DNA from: Kribbella jejuensis
GTDB lineage: Bacteria > Actinomycetota > Actinomycetes > Propionibacteriales > Kribbellaceae
Direction of reading: 5' to 3'
DNA length: 64,000 bases
NCBI RefSeq assembly: GCF_006715085.1
Contig: NZ_VFMM01000001.1
Coordinates: forward strand, 3,348,001-3,412,000
The notes below the pieces were generated by a model. That model saw only the letters and a program-made list of their open reading frames with translations. It was not told the origin of the DNA and did no database searches. Of the stretch, positions 33,697 to 42,166 are shown piece after piece. The translations under genes were made by a program, and so were the position numbers. Within the stretch, counting starts at the first letter, position 1, and every line of letters starts with the position of its first letter.

Positions 33697-34430
33697 GACA
33701 GGTGCTGGTGGATCAGTCTCCAGCCGGCGGCGGTTTTGCGGAAGACCCGGGTGGCGCGGGAAGTTGTCTCGGTGCCGTCTGCGGTCACATGGTCGATCGA
33801 CCAGGCGACGGCCAGGTCGCCGGCGGATTCGACTGTCGGGTTCGGGACCGTGAAGTCGATCTCGGACGCGGAGCCGAGGCCCGCGGCGCAGACCTCGCGG
33901 ACGGCTGACTTGCCGTTGTAGTTGCCGTCGATCTCGTAGGACACGACGTTCTCGGCGACCGGCACCATCAGCGCGTCGAGGTCGCCGGTCGCGGTGTCCG
34001 CGCCCCAGCGGTCGAGAATCGCGGTGATCGCGGGGGCCGCCGGCTCGTCGTCGTGCGGGAACGAGTGGTGTTCGTGGGTGACCGTCCACCGATTGCCGAG
34101 CTTGCGGAGTCCGATCGTGAGGCGCAGGAGGCGCTGCGGATCGTCGTCGGCGTTGCGGCAGTGCAGGAGGGCGAACGCGAACGCGACGTCCACGCCCGCG
34201 GTCACCTCGAGCGACTCCAGTTCGAACGAGCCACCCGACTGTTGCCACTTGAAGAAGCCCGGCCAGGTCGCGGTGTAGGCCTCCAGCCCGCGCACACCCT
34301 CGTACGGCGGCGGCACGTCGAACATCACGATGTCCGGTGAGTGATCCGCCAGCACCGTGTCCAGGTCGCCCGCGTGGACGGCCGTGACCCAGTTCTCGAT
34401 CAGGGCGCGGATCTGCTGCTCGTCAGTCAT
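33684..34430 (-). CDS. Tandem SnoaL/NTF2-like domain protein
   Basis: A 248-residue protein made of two SnoaL-like cone folds: residues 1-125 (MTDEQQIRALIENWVTAVHAGDLDTVLADH) and 130-248 (ITAILDRWGADTATGDLDALMV), written here in pieces. Such domains bind or isomerise small hydrophobic ligands. ATG 34430 has a GAGGAGA ribosome site. It is the last gene of a likely operon with trpD and an ECF sigma factor that itself ends in a SnoaL domain. Confidence 0.85.
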   Translation of the reverse strand: MTDEQQIRALIENWVTAVHAGDLDTVLADHSPDIVMFDVPPPYEGVRGLEAYTATWPGFFKWQQSGGSFELESLEVTAGVDVAFAFALLHCRNADDDPQRLLRLTIGLRKLGNRWTVTHEHHSFPHDDEPAAPAITAILDRWGADTATGDLDALMVPVAENVVSYEIDGNYNGKSAVREVCAAGLGSASEIDFTVPNPTVESAGDLAVAWSIDHVTADGTETTSRATRVFRKTAAGWRLIHQHLSYPA

Positions 34431-34484
34431 GTCTCTCCTCGGGAAGGTTGCTTCACCCCCTACAACCCGGGACAGCAAGCAAAC

Positions 34485-35408
34485 TCATCGCGGCAGCTCC
34501 GCCGGCAGCCCGTACGCCGGGAAGTCCGCCTCGAGGTACGACACCACCTCCACGATCTCGGTCCCGCGCACTACCACGACGTCGAGGCCACCAGGCACGT
34601 ACCGGTCGCCTTCGAGCAGGTACGTCCCGAACGCGAGCTGACCGTTCGCGCGCGCCGGCAGGAACCGCCATTGCGAACGCAGCGGTCCGTCGAGCAGGAA
34701 CGTACGGATCGCGTCCCGCCCCTCGAACCAGTCCGGCAGCGGCGGCATCGAGTACTTCGCGTCCGCGGCCAGCATCGCCACGATCGCCTCGACGTCACGG
34801 GCCTCCCACGCGGCCATGTACCGCCGTACGAGGTCACGCTCGCCTGACTCACCAAGCGCGCGCAGGGCCTTCTGCTGACTCGGTACGGCGCTCACCACCG
34901 ACCGTGCGCGCTGCAGGGCGCTGTTGACGGCAGCTACTGACGTCTCCAGTTGCTCCGCGACCTCACGCGCGCTGAACGCGAGTACGTCCCGCAGTAGAAG
35001 TACTGCGCGTTGCAGAGCGGACAGGTGCTGCAGAGAAGCGACAAAGGCAAGCTCTACCGACTCAAGCGCCAACAGCTCCCCCTCGGGTGTCAACGACGAC
35101 GTCCACGCCAGCCTGCTGTCCGGGTACGGCTCAAGCTCCTCAGCCGAGCGGCGTCCGCGCCGTTCGATCAGCGTGAGGCACCTGTTCGTGGCGATCTTGT
35201 AGAGCCACGGGCGGATCGACCCGCGGTCCTCGTACCCGCTGAGACCGCTCCACGCGCGCAGCAGCGTTTCCTGTACCGCGTCCTCGGCGTCGGCATTCGA
35301 ACCGAGCATGCGGTAGCAGTGCGCGTGGAGCTCGCCACGCCATGGCTCGATCAGCTGTCCGAAGGCGTGCTCGTCACCTGCGCGTGCAGCGTCAAGCAGG
35401 TCAGTCAT
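34485..35408 (-). CDS. ECF sigma factor with C-terminal SnoaL-like domain
   Basis: A 307-residue sigma-70 family protein. Region 2 spans about residues 15-80 (CYRMLGSNADAEDAVQETLL, WLYKIATNRCL), region 4 about 125-185 (LSALQRAVLLLRDVLAFSAREV), then a SnoaL-like extension (RRYMAAWEARDVEAIVAMLA) to the end. This is the SigG/TIGR02960-like class, in which the extension probably senses a signal and replaces an anti-sigma factor. ATG 35408 overlaps the trpD stop by 4 bases. No anti-sigma gene is adjacent. Confidence 0.9.
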   Translation of the reverse strand: MTDLLDAARAGDEHAFGQLIEPWRGELHAHCYRMLGSNADAEDAVQETLLRAWSGLSGYEDRGSIRPWLYKIATNRCLTLIERRGRRSAEELEPYPDSRLAWTSSLTPEGELLALESVELAFVASLQHLSALQRAVLLLRDVLAFSAREVAEQLETSVAAVNSALQRARSVVSAVPSQQKALRALGESGERDLVRRYMAAWEARDVEAIVAMLAADAKYSMPPLPDWFEGRDAIRTFLLDGPLRSQWRFLPARANGQLAFGTYLLEGDRYVPGGLDVVVVRGTEIVEVVSYLEADFPAYGLPAELPR

Positions 35409-36448
35409 CTCAGGCACGGTAACGAGTGGTTGGTCCAGCGATCCAGTAGTGCCGCAGCACGACCGCTGTCGACCGCCTCCTGGCACCGCGCGAAGCAGTC
35501 CGCCAGCTGGTCCAGCCCGGACTCCAGTGAGAAGGTCGTGAGTGCGGCTGCAGCGTTGAGCAGTACGACGTCGCGCACCGGTCCGCGTTCTCCGTCGACC
35601 AGCCCGCGCAGGAGCCGTGCGTTGAAGGCTGCGTCGCCTCCGCGGAGCTCGGCGAGCGAGGACGGGCGTAGACCGAGGGAGCGCGGGTCGAACAGCACCT
35701 CGGAGGCAGAGCCGTCGTGTACCACCCAGACACGCGAGTAGCCGGTTGTGGTGAGCTTGTCGAGTCCGTCGTCGCCTCTCGCGACCAGTGCCGAACGCCC
35801 TTGTTTTGCGAGGGCTTCGGCGAGCACGGGGAGCATGCCGGCGTTGGCTACCCCTACGAGCTGGTGCTGAGGGTCTGCCGGATTCAGCAGTGGTGCGAGG
35901 ACGTTGAAGGCGGTCGGGACCGCGAGCTCACGTCGTACGACTGCAACTTGGCGGAGAGCGGGGTTGAAGCGCGGGGCGAACAGGTAGGTCAGCCCGATGT
36001 CGGCCGCGGTCTGTGCCGCCTCGGCCGGGGACAGGTCGAGTGAGACGCCCAGGTACTCGACCAGGTCACTGGAACCAGCGGCTGATGAGGACGCGGCGCG
36101 GCCACCGTGCTTCACGACGGTGACACCTGTGGCGGCGACGACCACCGCGGCCATCGTAGAGATGTTCGCGGCACCGGTACGGTCACCGCCGGTGCCGACG
36201 ATGTCCACGAACGGTCCACGGATTCGCACTGGCGTTGCGTGCGAGCGCAGTACCGTTGCCAGGCCGTTGAGCTCGTCCGCGGTCTCGCCCTTGGCGCGCA
36301 GGGCGATCAGGAAGCCGGAGATCTGCGCCGGTGACGCCTCGCCCAGCACCAGTTGGTCCATGGCCCAGCCGGTGTCCGCCGACGACAGGTCGGAGCCGGC
36401 CAGGAGCGCGGAGATCAGACCGGACCACGTCCGGAGCGTTGTTGCCAT
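35405..36448 (-). CDS. trpD: Anthranilate phosphoribosyltransferase
   Basis: The second step of tryptophan synthesis, joining anthranilate to PRPP. A 347-residue protein with the PRPP loop VDIVGTGGDRTG, the KHGGRAASSSAAGSSDLVEYLG anthranilate region (split: KHGGRAASSS and GSSDLVEYLG) and NPADPQHQLVGV. I choose ATG 36448 because GAGGA lies 6 bases upstream; ATG 36454 is directly against it. It is separated from other trp genes. A short Trp-rich leader and hairpins precede it, and the sigma factor gene overlaps its stop. Confidence 0.93.
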   Translation of the reverse strand: MATTLRTWSGLISALLAGSDLSSADTGWAMDQLVLGEASPAQISGFLIALRAKGETADELNGLATVLRSHATPVRIRGPFVDIVGTGGDRTGAANISTMAAVVVAATGVTVVKHGGRAASSSAAGSSDLVEYLGVSLDLSPAEAAQTAADIGLTYLFAPRFNPALRQVAVVRRELAVPTAFNVLAPLLNPADPQHQLVGVANAGMLPVLAEALAKQGRSALVARGDDGLDKLTTTGYSRVWVVHDGSASEVLFDPRSLGLRPSSLAELRGGDAAFNARLLRGLVDGERGPVRDVVLLNAAAALTTFSLESGLDQLADCFARCQEAVDSGRAAALLDRWTNHSLPCLR

Positions 36449-36493
36449 CGGCATTCCTCAGGGTGCTGGGCCGCCCACGAGGAAGACATGACA

Positions 36494-36555
36494 ACGGCCG
36501 CCTCGCAGGAGACGGCCGGGTGGGTACGCGCGGTTCAGGCCGTCAGTCGACGGCC
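36494..36555 (-). promoter_or_regulatory. Probable trp attenuator upstream of trpD
   Basis: On the minus-strand RNA four segments can pair in alternate ways: GGCCGTC (36555-36549), GACGGCC (36544-36538), GGCCGTC (36517-36511) and CGGCCGT (36500-36494). Segment 1 with 2 forms a perfect 7-bp hairpin overlapping the leader stop; 2 with 3 is the competing pair. This is the layout of ribosome-mediated attenuation. No clear U run follows, so the mode of termination is uncertain. Confidence 0.6.
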
Positions 36556-36581
36556 CACCACATACCAGCGCGCAGGAACAT
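36543..36581 (-). CDS. trpL: trp leader peptide with tandem Trp codons
   Basis: A 12-codon reading frame MFLRAGMWWAVD ending in TGA, 95 bases in front of trpD. Two neighbouring TGG codons lie just upstream of a hairpin that overlaps the stop. An inner ATG (36563) gives MWWAVD. GGAG lies 3-6 bases before the ATG. Ribosome stalling at these Trp codons when charged tRNA-Trp is short would change the fold of the attenuator. Streptomyces trp genes are known to use such leaders. Confidence 0.7.
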   Translation of the reverse strand: MFLRAGMWWAVD

Positions 36582-36667
36582 GCTCCGACCTTACCCCCTG
36601 TGCCCGCGGTCCGGACGGCTGTCACATCATGGTGGGCCGGTTCGTCAGGGGTCTGAGGAGGGTAGTC

Positions 36668-37546
36668 GTGGACGAGCATGAGCAGTTGGCGCGGCGGTTC
36701 GAGGAGAACCGTGGGCATCTGCGTGCGGTCGCCTACCGGATGCTCGGGTCCGTGGCGGAGGCCGAGGACGCCGTGCAGGAGGCCTGGCTGCGGTTGAGCC
36801 GTACGGACGTGAGCGACGTCGGCAACCTGGGTGGCTGGCTGACCACCGTGGTGTCGCGGGTGTGTCTGGATATGCTGCGCAGTCGCAAGTCGCGGCGGGA
36901 GGACACGCTGGACACGTACGTCCCGGATCCGGTTCTCGGTGAGTTGGGGCCGGAGGACGAGGCGGTCCGGGCGGACGCGATCGGGCTGGCGTTGCTCGTC
37001 GTACTCGAGACGTTGTCGCCGGCCGAGCGGCTGGCGTTCGTGCTGCACGACATGTTCGGGGTCGGGTTCGACGAGATCGCGACGATTGTGGACAAGTCGC
37101 CGGCCGCGACCCGTCAGCTGGCGAGCCGGGCGCGGCGGCGGGTGCAGGGTGCGCCGACGAGTGACGGGGATGTGAGTCGCCAGCGGGTGATCGTCGAGGC
37201 GTTCATGGCGGCGTCACGGGGCGGGGACTTCGAGGCGTTGCTGTCGCTGCTGGATCCGGAGGTGTTGCTGCGAGCGGACGCGGGTGCTGCCAGTGCGCAG
37301 TACGCCGGGCCGGCGGTCTCGAAGCTGGTGCGCGGGGCCAAGGCGGTTGTGGAGCAGGCGCTCATGTTCGGACGGATGGCGCCGTACCTGCAGGTGGCGA
37401 CGGTCAACGGGATGCCCGGGCTGATCACGGTCGTGAACGGGCGGCTGATGGGTGTACTGGCGTTCACGGTGACGGACGGCCTCATCACCGAGCTGGACAT
37501 CCTGGCCGATGTGGAACGGCTGGAGGTTGTCCCACTGCCAGCTTGA
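36668..37546 (+). CDS. ECF sigma factor, SigJ/ECF41-like
   Basis: A 292-residue sigma factor: region 2 AYRMLGSVAEAEDAVQEAWLRL, region 4 LSPAERLAFVLHDMFGVGFDEIA, then a SnoaL-like C-terminal domain from about residue 175 ending in ELDILADVERLEVV. The fused domain replaces an anti-sigma factor in this group. GTG 36668 follows GAGGAGGG at good spacing; the longer frame to 36353 is not needed. Divergent from trpL-trpD. Its last 62 bases overlap the converging kinase gene. The usual carboxymuconolactone decarboxylase partner is not seen. Confidence 0.88.
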   Translation: MDEHEQLARRFEENRGHLRAVAYRMLGSVAEAEDAVQEAWLRLSRTDVSDVGNLGGWLTTVVSRVCLDMLRSRKSRREDTLDTYVPDPVLGELGPEDEAVRADAIGLALLVVLETLSPAERLAFVLHDMFGVGFDEIATIVDKSPAATRQLASRARRRVQGAPTSDGDVSRQRVIVEAFMAASRGGDFEALLSLLDPEVLLRADAGAASAQYAGPAVSKLVRGAKAVVEQALMFGRMAPYLQVATVNGMPGLITVVNGRLMGVLAFTVTDGLITELDILADVERLEVVPLPA

Positions 37547-38270
37547 GCAGGCGGTGGGCCTGGGCTTCGGCGGTGCCTGGTGGGTTGCGGTCTGCGCTCG
37601 GGCCGCCGGGGCCGATCAGGGTGAGCCAGAAGCCGGCCCAGAGGAGTCTCGCGGCTCGGAAGCGGTCTTCGTTCGTCTGGAAGCGGGTTGTCAGCGGGGT
37701 GGGGTCTGTGGTGCGCCAGGAGAGGTGTTCGACGAGGTTGGCCAGCTCTACGGTGCGGTCGCCGTGGCCGGCGTCTTCGAAGTCGATGATGCGGATGCGG
37801 CTGCCGTCCCAGAGGTAGTTGGTGAGGTTGGGATCGCCGTGGGCTACCACTGGGTCTGGTGTGTCGGTGAGGTCTGTCGGTTCGTTCTCCAGCCAGGTGG
37901 TGGCGGCTCGGCCGATCACACCTTCTGTTGTGCGGAGCGCGGTGAGCCCCTTCCGGGTACGACGTACGAGCGCGAGCAGATCGATCGGTTCCAGGGCGAC
38001 GGACGTGATCGACCAGAGCCTCTCGAGTGCATCGCCCAGTGCTGTCAGTTGAGTGGAGTTGACGGGCGCCGCGAGGGGGCTGCCTGGGATTCGGGTCATG
38101 CGGAGCCACGGGGACGGCCTGGTGGAAGACGCGAGTGGGGCCGGGGTCAGGTCTGGGGTCGCGTGGGTGAGGAGGGTTAGGGCGGCTAGTTCTCGGGCGG
38201 GTTCTTGGCGGGACCAGCTGGTGTAGTGCTTGGTGGCGGTTGACTCGGTGAGGGTCAGGTTGTGCGTCAT
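37485..38270 (-). CDS. Phosphotransferase, APH fold
   Basis: A 261-residue small-molecule kinase with catalytic loop VVAHGDPNLTNYLWDGS (Asp near residue 146) and metal Asp in IIDFEDAGHGDR. The N-terminal lobe is short. It matches the aminoglycoside phosphotransferase family in fold only; function is unknown. ATG 38270 is chosen because upstream sequence in the same frame is antisense to the FAD oxidase. Its C-terminal 20 codons overlap the converging sigma gene. Confidence 0.82.
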   Translation of the reverse strand: MTHNLTLTESTATKHYTSWSRQEPARELAALTLLTHATPDLTPAPLASSTRPSPWLRMTRIPGSPLAAPVNSTQLTALGDALERLWSITSVALEPIDLLALVRRTRKGLTALRTTEGVIGRAATTWLENEPTDLTDTPDPVVAHGDPNLTNYLWDGSRIRIIDFEDAGHGDRTVELANLVEHLSWRTTDPTPLTTRFQTNEDRFRAARLLWAGFWLTLIGPGGPSADRNPPGTAEAQAHRLLKLAVGQPPAVPHRPGCPAR

Positions 38271-38357
38271 CACAGGAAAGTTTGCCGGGGCGTGTCTATT
38301 CCGGGGCGCTTCCTTCGACGTATGGGCAGGAGCTGATGCGGCGAGGGAGTGGATCGG

Positions 38358-39626
38358 ATGTCTACGCAGGTTGTGGTGGCGGGTGCTCGGGACGTGGTGG
38401 CGGGGCTGTTGGGGGCGGGGTTCAACGGGGCCGTGCACCTGCCGGGTGACGTGGAGTACGACGAGCAGCGGCGGTCGGTGATTCCGTCGGTGGATTCGCG
38501 GCCGCTCGTCATCGCCGAGGCCTCCACGCGGACCGACGTACAGGCGGCGGTGCGGACGGCGAAGGAGTACGGCGTACCGATCGCGGTGCAGGCGACCGGG
38601 CACGGGACCCGGGTACCGGCTGATGGCGGGATTCTCGTGAAGACCACGGCGATGACGACCGTGCTGATCGACCCGGAGCGCCGGATCGCGAAGGTGGCGC
38701 CGGGTGCGCGCTGGGGTGCGGTGCTGGATGCGGCCCGGCAGTTCGGGCTGGCGCCGCTGTCCGGTTCGCACCGCGACGTCGGCGTCACCGGGTACACGCT
38801 CGGCGGCGGTGTCGGCTGGCTGGCCCGCAAGTACGGGTTCGCGGCCGACAGCGTGATCCGCGCCGAGGTCGTCACCGCGGACGGCCGATGCGTCAGCGCG
38901 AGCGCCGAACAGCACCCGGACCTGTTCTGGGCGATCCGCGGCGGCACCGGCAACTTCGGTATCGTCACGTCGCTGGAGTTCCGGCTGTACCCGGTCCGCC
39001 AGGTGCACGCCGGCATCGTGTACTACGGCATCGACCGTGCCGCCGCGATCCTGCGCCGGTACCGCGACTGGACGGCGACGATCCCGAACGACCTGAGCAC
39101 CGCGGTCGTCCTGACCCGCGTCCCCGGCACCGAGCAGCGCGCCGTCGCGATCAAGGTCCTGTACGCCGGACCCGCGGAGCTCGCCGAACACCTGCTGAAG
39201 CCGCTCTTCGCGACGGCCGGTCCGCGGCTGGCGGGTGAGCTGACAACGATCGAGTACGCCGATGCCGCGCTGGGCGGCACGCCCGCGCGGCACCTGGACT
39301 TCCTGGACACGCTGACCGACGAGGTCATCGACGTCGTCACCGAACTCGAGGACGCGACGGTCGAGGTACGGCACTGGGGCGGCGCGATGGCGCACCCGGG
39401 TCCCGGCGCCGGACCGGTCGGGCACCGCGAGGCGTCGTACTCGCTGATCATCGACCGCGAGGTCGCCGGGCTACCGAACTCGGGCCGCACGTTCGTCAAC
39501 TTCCTCGGCGACCCGGGTCGGGCGGACACCGCGTATGCGGCCGCGGACCTGCAGCGCCTCCGTGAGGTGAAGCGGGCCTACGACCCGACGAACTTCTTCC
39601 ACCTGAACGCCAACATCCAGCCGTGA
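38358..39626 (+). CDS. FAD-binding oxidoreductase, BBE-like
   Basis: A 422-residue PCMH-type flavoprotein. The FAD-binding part has QATGHGTRVPADGG with the His used for covalent flavin attachment in the family, and GGGVGWLARKYGFAAD where the second attachment Cys of bicovalent enzymes is replaced by Ala/Asp. The berberine-bridge C-terminus is RAYDPTNFFHLNANIQP. It probably oxidises a sugar or secondary metabolite with oxygen. ATG 38358 follows GAGGGAG. A second, bicovalent-type paralogue is at 61581. Confidence 0.88.
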   Translation: MSTQVVVAGARDVVAGLLGAGFNGAVHLPGDVEYDEQRRSVIPSVDSRPLVIAEASTRTDVQAAVRTAKEYGVPIAVQATGHGTRVPADGGILVKTTAMTTVLIDPERRIAKVAPGARWGAVLDAARQFGLAPLSGSHRDVGVTGYTLGGGVGWLARKYGFAADSVIRAEVVTADGRCVSASAEQHPDLFWAIRGGTGNFGIVTSLEFRLYPVRQVHAGIVYYGIDRAAAILRRYRDWTATIPNDLSTAVVLTRVPGTEQRAVAIKVLYAGPAELAEHLLKPLFATAGPRLAGELTTIEYADAALGGTPARHLDFLDTLTDEVIDVVTELEDATVEVRHWGGAMAHPGPGAGPVGHREASYSLIIDREVAGLPNSGRTFVNFLGDPGRADTAYAAADLQRLREVKRAYDPTNFFHLNANIQP

Positions 39627-39628
39627 GA

Positions 39629-39659
39629 AAGCAGCCCAAGTCCCCGCCTTGGGCTGCTT
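39629..39659. terminator. Bidirectional terminator hairpin
   Basis: AAGCAGCCCAAG (39629-39640) pairs perfectly with CTTGGGCTGCTT (39648-39659) around a 7-base loop. It lies right after the FAD oxidase stop and in front of the converging peptidase-like gene, with A/T runs on both sides of the stem. Confidence 0.85.
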
Positions 39660-39683
39660 ATGCGACGGATCTTCTGCGAAGGA

Positions 39684-40655
39684 TCAGACCGTGCCGGAGT
39701 TGCCGTACACGGACACGTGCACGTGGTCCATGTGGTTGGCGGTCGCGCTGCCACGGTCCGGCATCGCCCGCCAGCCTTCGCTGCTGCGCTGCACCGTCCA
39801 GATGTGCTGTTCCCAGATCAGTTGGCTGACGCCGAGCTTCTTGTAATTCGCCTTCAGCCAGTCGGCGATCGCCTGGCCTTCCGACGCGCTGTTGATCATG
39901 ATGTCGATCGCGTGCCCGGTCGCGTGCTCGGAGCCGGTGTCGCCGGCCCGCAGACCGCCGTACGACGTGATGTCGGGATACATGGCACAGATCGCCCGGT
40001 GCACGCGGATCGCATCGGGGGTCAGTCCCTGTTCCATCCCGGACCCGGACTTGCACGCAGCCTGCGAGAACGAGCCGACGACGTCGGCGACCGGCTTCGT
40101 CGCGGACAGGTACTGCGCCTTGACCCAGCGGGACTTGCCGTCGGTGACGACCTCGGCGTACAGGCCGTCGACCTTGCCGGTGACTGAGACCTTGGTGCCC
40201 TTCGGGATCACGTCGAGCAGGATGCCGGTGAGCGGCAGCGACCACAGGTTCACGTCGGTGGTCGTGTACTTCGTGCCGGTGATCTTCGGCGCCGCGGCCT
40301 GCAGGTCCTGAGCGGCCCGGGTCTTCGCGGACGTCGGCTTCGGGATCGGCGCCTGCTTCTTCAGGTGCTTGGCCGACGGCGAGGCGGTCGGCTTCGGCGA
40401 GGCGCTCGGCGTCGCGGTGGTCGGGTTGATCGGCGGACGCAGGGCGTCCCGGCTGATCGTGGTGTCGCGCGACAGCTGCAGGGACGAGCTGGCGATCGAC
40501 GGGTCGAGCTGGACGTGCTGGCTGGGGAAGGCGGCGGCCGAACCAGTGGCGACCATCGCGACTGCTGCCCCGGGGATCGCAACCTTGGCGATACCAGGCT
40601 GCAGAACCTTCGAACGCGACTGCCGGTGCCGCGCCTGCCTATGTCGACCTGACAC
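39684..40655 (-). CDS. Secreted SH3/peptidase-like cell-wall protein
   Basis: About 323 residues from GTG 40655 (TTG 40667 would add 4). A basic N-terminus and hydrophobic segment (VAIPGAAVAMVATGSAAAF) form a signal peptide or anchor, then a Ser/Pro/Thr-rich linker, a bacterial SH3-like domain (TTTDVNLWSLPLTG onward) and an ARB_07466/M15-like domain with SEHATGHAIDIMIN and NHMDHVHVSVYG, whose His and Asp may bind zinc. It is expected to act on peptidoglycan outside the cell. Confidence 0.82.
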   Translation of the reverse strand: MSGRHRQARHRQSRSKVLQPGIAKVAIPGAAVAMVATGSAAAFPSQHVQLDPSIASSSLQLSRDTTISRDALRPPINPTTATPSASPKPTASPSAKHLKKQAPIPKPTSAKTRAAQDLQAAAPKITGTKYTTTDVNLWSLPLTGILLDVIPKGTKVSVTGKVDGLYAEVVTDGKSRWVKAQYLSATKPVADVVGSFSQAACKSGSGMEQGLTPDAIRVHRAICAMYPDITSYGGLRAGDTGSEHATGHAIDIMINSASEGQAIADWLKANYKKLGVSQLIWEQHIWTVQRSSEGWRAMPDRGSATANHMDHVHVSVYGNSGTV

Positions 40656-40817
40656 TTGTTGACCCAATCTGCCGAGACCAAAACGTTATCGACCGGAGGA
40701 GTCAAGCACACTTCGCCGCGCCGGTTCGAATCGGCCTGCAGTCTTAACGCATTGCGAACATCCACAGGCGGCCGCACGCCGTGATCTGCCCGCTATCCGG
40801 AAGTAACCGTTCCGAGA

Positions 40818-41465
40818 TCAAACGCTTGGTGGGCAGAGCACGGCCGTGACCACCGCCGTCAGGTGATCGCCGTACCGCTCGGGGGTCCAGCCGCGATGCA
40901 GCACGAGCAGCTCGTAGAGCTCGACGGAGATGTAGGTCCACAGCATGTCGACGACCTCGTCGAGCGTGAGGTCCGGGCGCAGGTCCCCGGTGGCGAGCAG
41001 GTGTTTCGCCATGATGGTCATCCCGGTCTGCCGCTCGTCGAGAACGGCCTGCCAGGTCGCGGCGAGCGTTTCGTCGCTGTGCCGGCCGTCGCGGATCAGG
41101 ATCTGGACCCGGGCCGACCGGCGCTGCCGCTCGACGAGCCCGTCGACATACATCCGGACCTTGCGGCGGATGTCGGGCTCGCGCCGGATCGCGAGGATCT
41201 CCGGGCGCTCCGCCAGCGGGACCGGCTCATGGTCGCCGACGATGACGAAGTCGAAGACCGCCTTGGCGAGCGCCGCCTTGGTGCCGAAGCCCTTGTAGAT
41301 GCTCTCCGCCGAGACGCCGGCGCGCTCGGCCACATCACTGATCGTGGTGGCCTGGAAGCCGTTCGCCTCGAACAGGTCCCGGGCGGCCGCCACGACGTCC
41401 CGCCGCCGTTGGCGGGCGCGCTCGCGCCGCCCGCTGGCGTCGTAATTCCTCTTGACTTCCGCCAT
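40818..41465 (-). CDS. TetR family transcriptional regulator
   Basis: A 215-residue regulator with HTH AERAGVSAESIYKGFGTKAAL near residue 45 (split: AERAGVSAES and IYKGFGTKAAL). Start ATG 41465 (ATG 41477 adds 4 residues). Divergent from a SnoaL-like gene, with a 15-bp palindrome between. It likely represses both. Confidence 0.88.
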   Translation of the reverse strand: MAEVKRNYDASGRRERARQRRRDVVAAARDLFEANGFQATTISDVAERAGVSAESIYKGFGTKAALAKAVFDFVIVGDHEPVPLAERPEILAIRREPDIRRKVRMYVDGLVERQRRSARVQILIRDGRHSDETLAATWQAVLDERQTGMTIMAKHLLATGDLRPDLTLDEVVDMLWTYISVELYELLVLHRGWTPERYGDHLTAVVTAVLCPPSV

Positions 41466-41486
41466 TCCCGATCCCATGCTTTTGGT

Positions 41487-41501
41487 TACAGTTCCACTGT
41501 A
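41487..41501. promoter_or_regulatory. Probable TetR operator
   Basis: TACAGTTCCACTGTA is a perfect 6-3-6 palindrome in the 57-bp gap between the divergent TetR and SnoaL-like genes. Confidence 0.6.
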
Positions 41502-41522
41502 TCTAATTGTTTGGGGAGCACG

Positions 41523-42047
41523 ATGAGCACCACAGCCGAGATGTCGGCCGCCGATGTCGCGGTCCGCAGCATCATGATCATGGCCGACGGGGAGCGGACG
41601 GACTTCGACGAGCTGATCCACCCGGAGGCGGTCAACCACGAGGGCCGGATCGAGCCGCCTGCCAGCCGCGCGCCGGGACCGGCCGGCTTCTACGCGACCG
41701 CGCTCTGGCTGCGCACGGCGTTCGCGGAGCTGGCCTACGAGGTTCACCACGTGGTTGCCGACGGCAACCTCGTGGCGGTGAACTCGACCATCAGCGGCCG
41801 GCACGTCGCGCCGTTCGTGGTGTACACCTCCGAAGGCGAGGTGGACACCGTGTTCCCGCCGACCGGGAAGACGTTCGCGAGCACCCAGTCGCACTGGTTC
41901 CGGCTCCAGGACGGCAAGGTGCTGGAGCATTGGGCCAACCGTGACGACATGGGCCAGTCCAAGCAGCTCGGCTGGATCCCGCCGACGCCGGCGTACCTGT
42001 TCCGGATGGCACGCGCCAAGTCACGCGCGAAGCGGGCTGCCAAGTGA
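41523..42047 (+). CDS. SnoaL-like/ester cyclase family protein
   Basis: A 174-residue single NTF2-like domain of the ester-cyclase type (FDELIHPEAVNHEG, then FRLQDGKVLEHWANRDDMG). The family includes polyketide cyclases but also many proteins of unknown role. GGGGAG precedes the ATG. Controlled probably by the divergent TetR. The C-terminus (ARAKSRAKRAAK) is strongly basic. A long palindromic element follows the stop by 3 bases. Confidence 0.85.
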   Translation: MSTTAEMSAADVAVRSIMIMADGERTDFDELIHPEAVNHEGRIEPPASRAPGPAGFYATALWLRTAFAELAYEVHHVVADGNLVAVNSTISGRHVAPFVVYTSEGEVDTVFPPTGKTFASTQSHWFRLQDGKVLEHWANRDDMGQSKQLGWIPPTPAYLFRMARAKSRAKRAAK

Positions 42048-42050
42048 TCC

Positions 42051-42151
42051 GGACCTCCAGCACTCACCAAAGGGGGGATTCGGACGGGTGACGGCGGCTG
42101 ATCGAATGGGGGGAGCCGCCGATGCCGTCGGTTGGTGAGTGCTGGAGGTCC
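42051..42151. repeat. Long palindromic element, copy 2 (between convergent genes)
   Basis: GGACCTCCAGCACTCACCAA (42051-42070) and its exact 20-base complement (42132-42151) enclose a second stem (GGCGGCT with AGCCGCC, GACGG with CCGTC), so the whole 101 bases can fold into one long hairpin. The arms differ from copy 1 (12730-12833) at only a few bases. Both copies sit between converging genes. Confidence 0.8.
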
Positions 42152-42166
42152 TTACTGCATTTCCGG

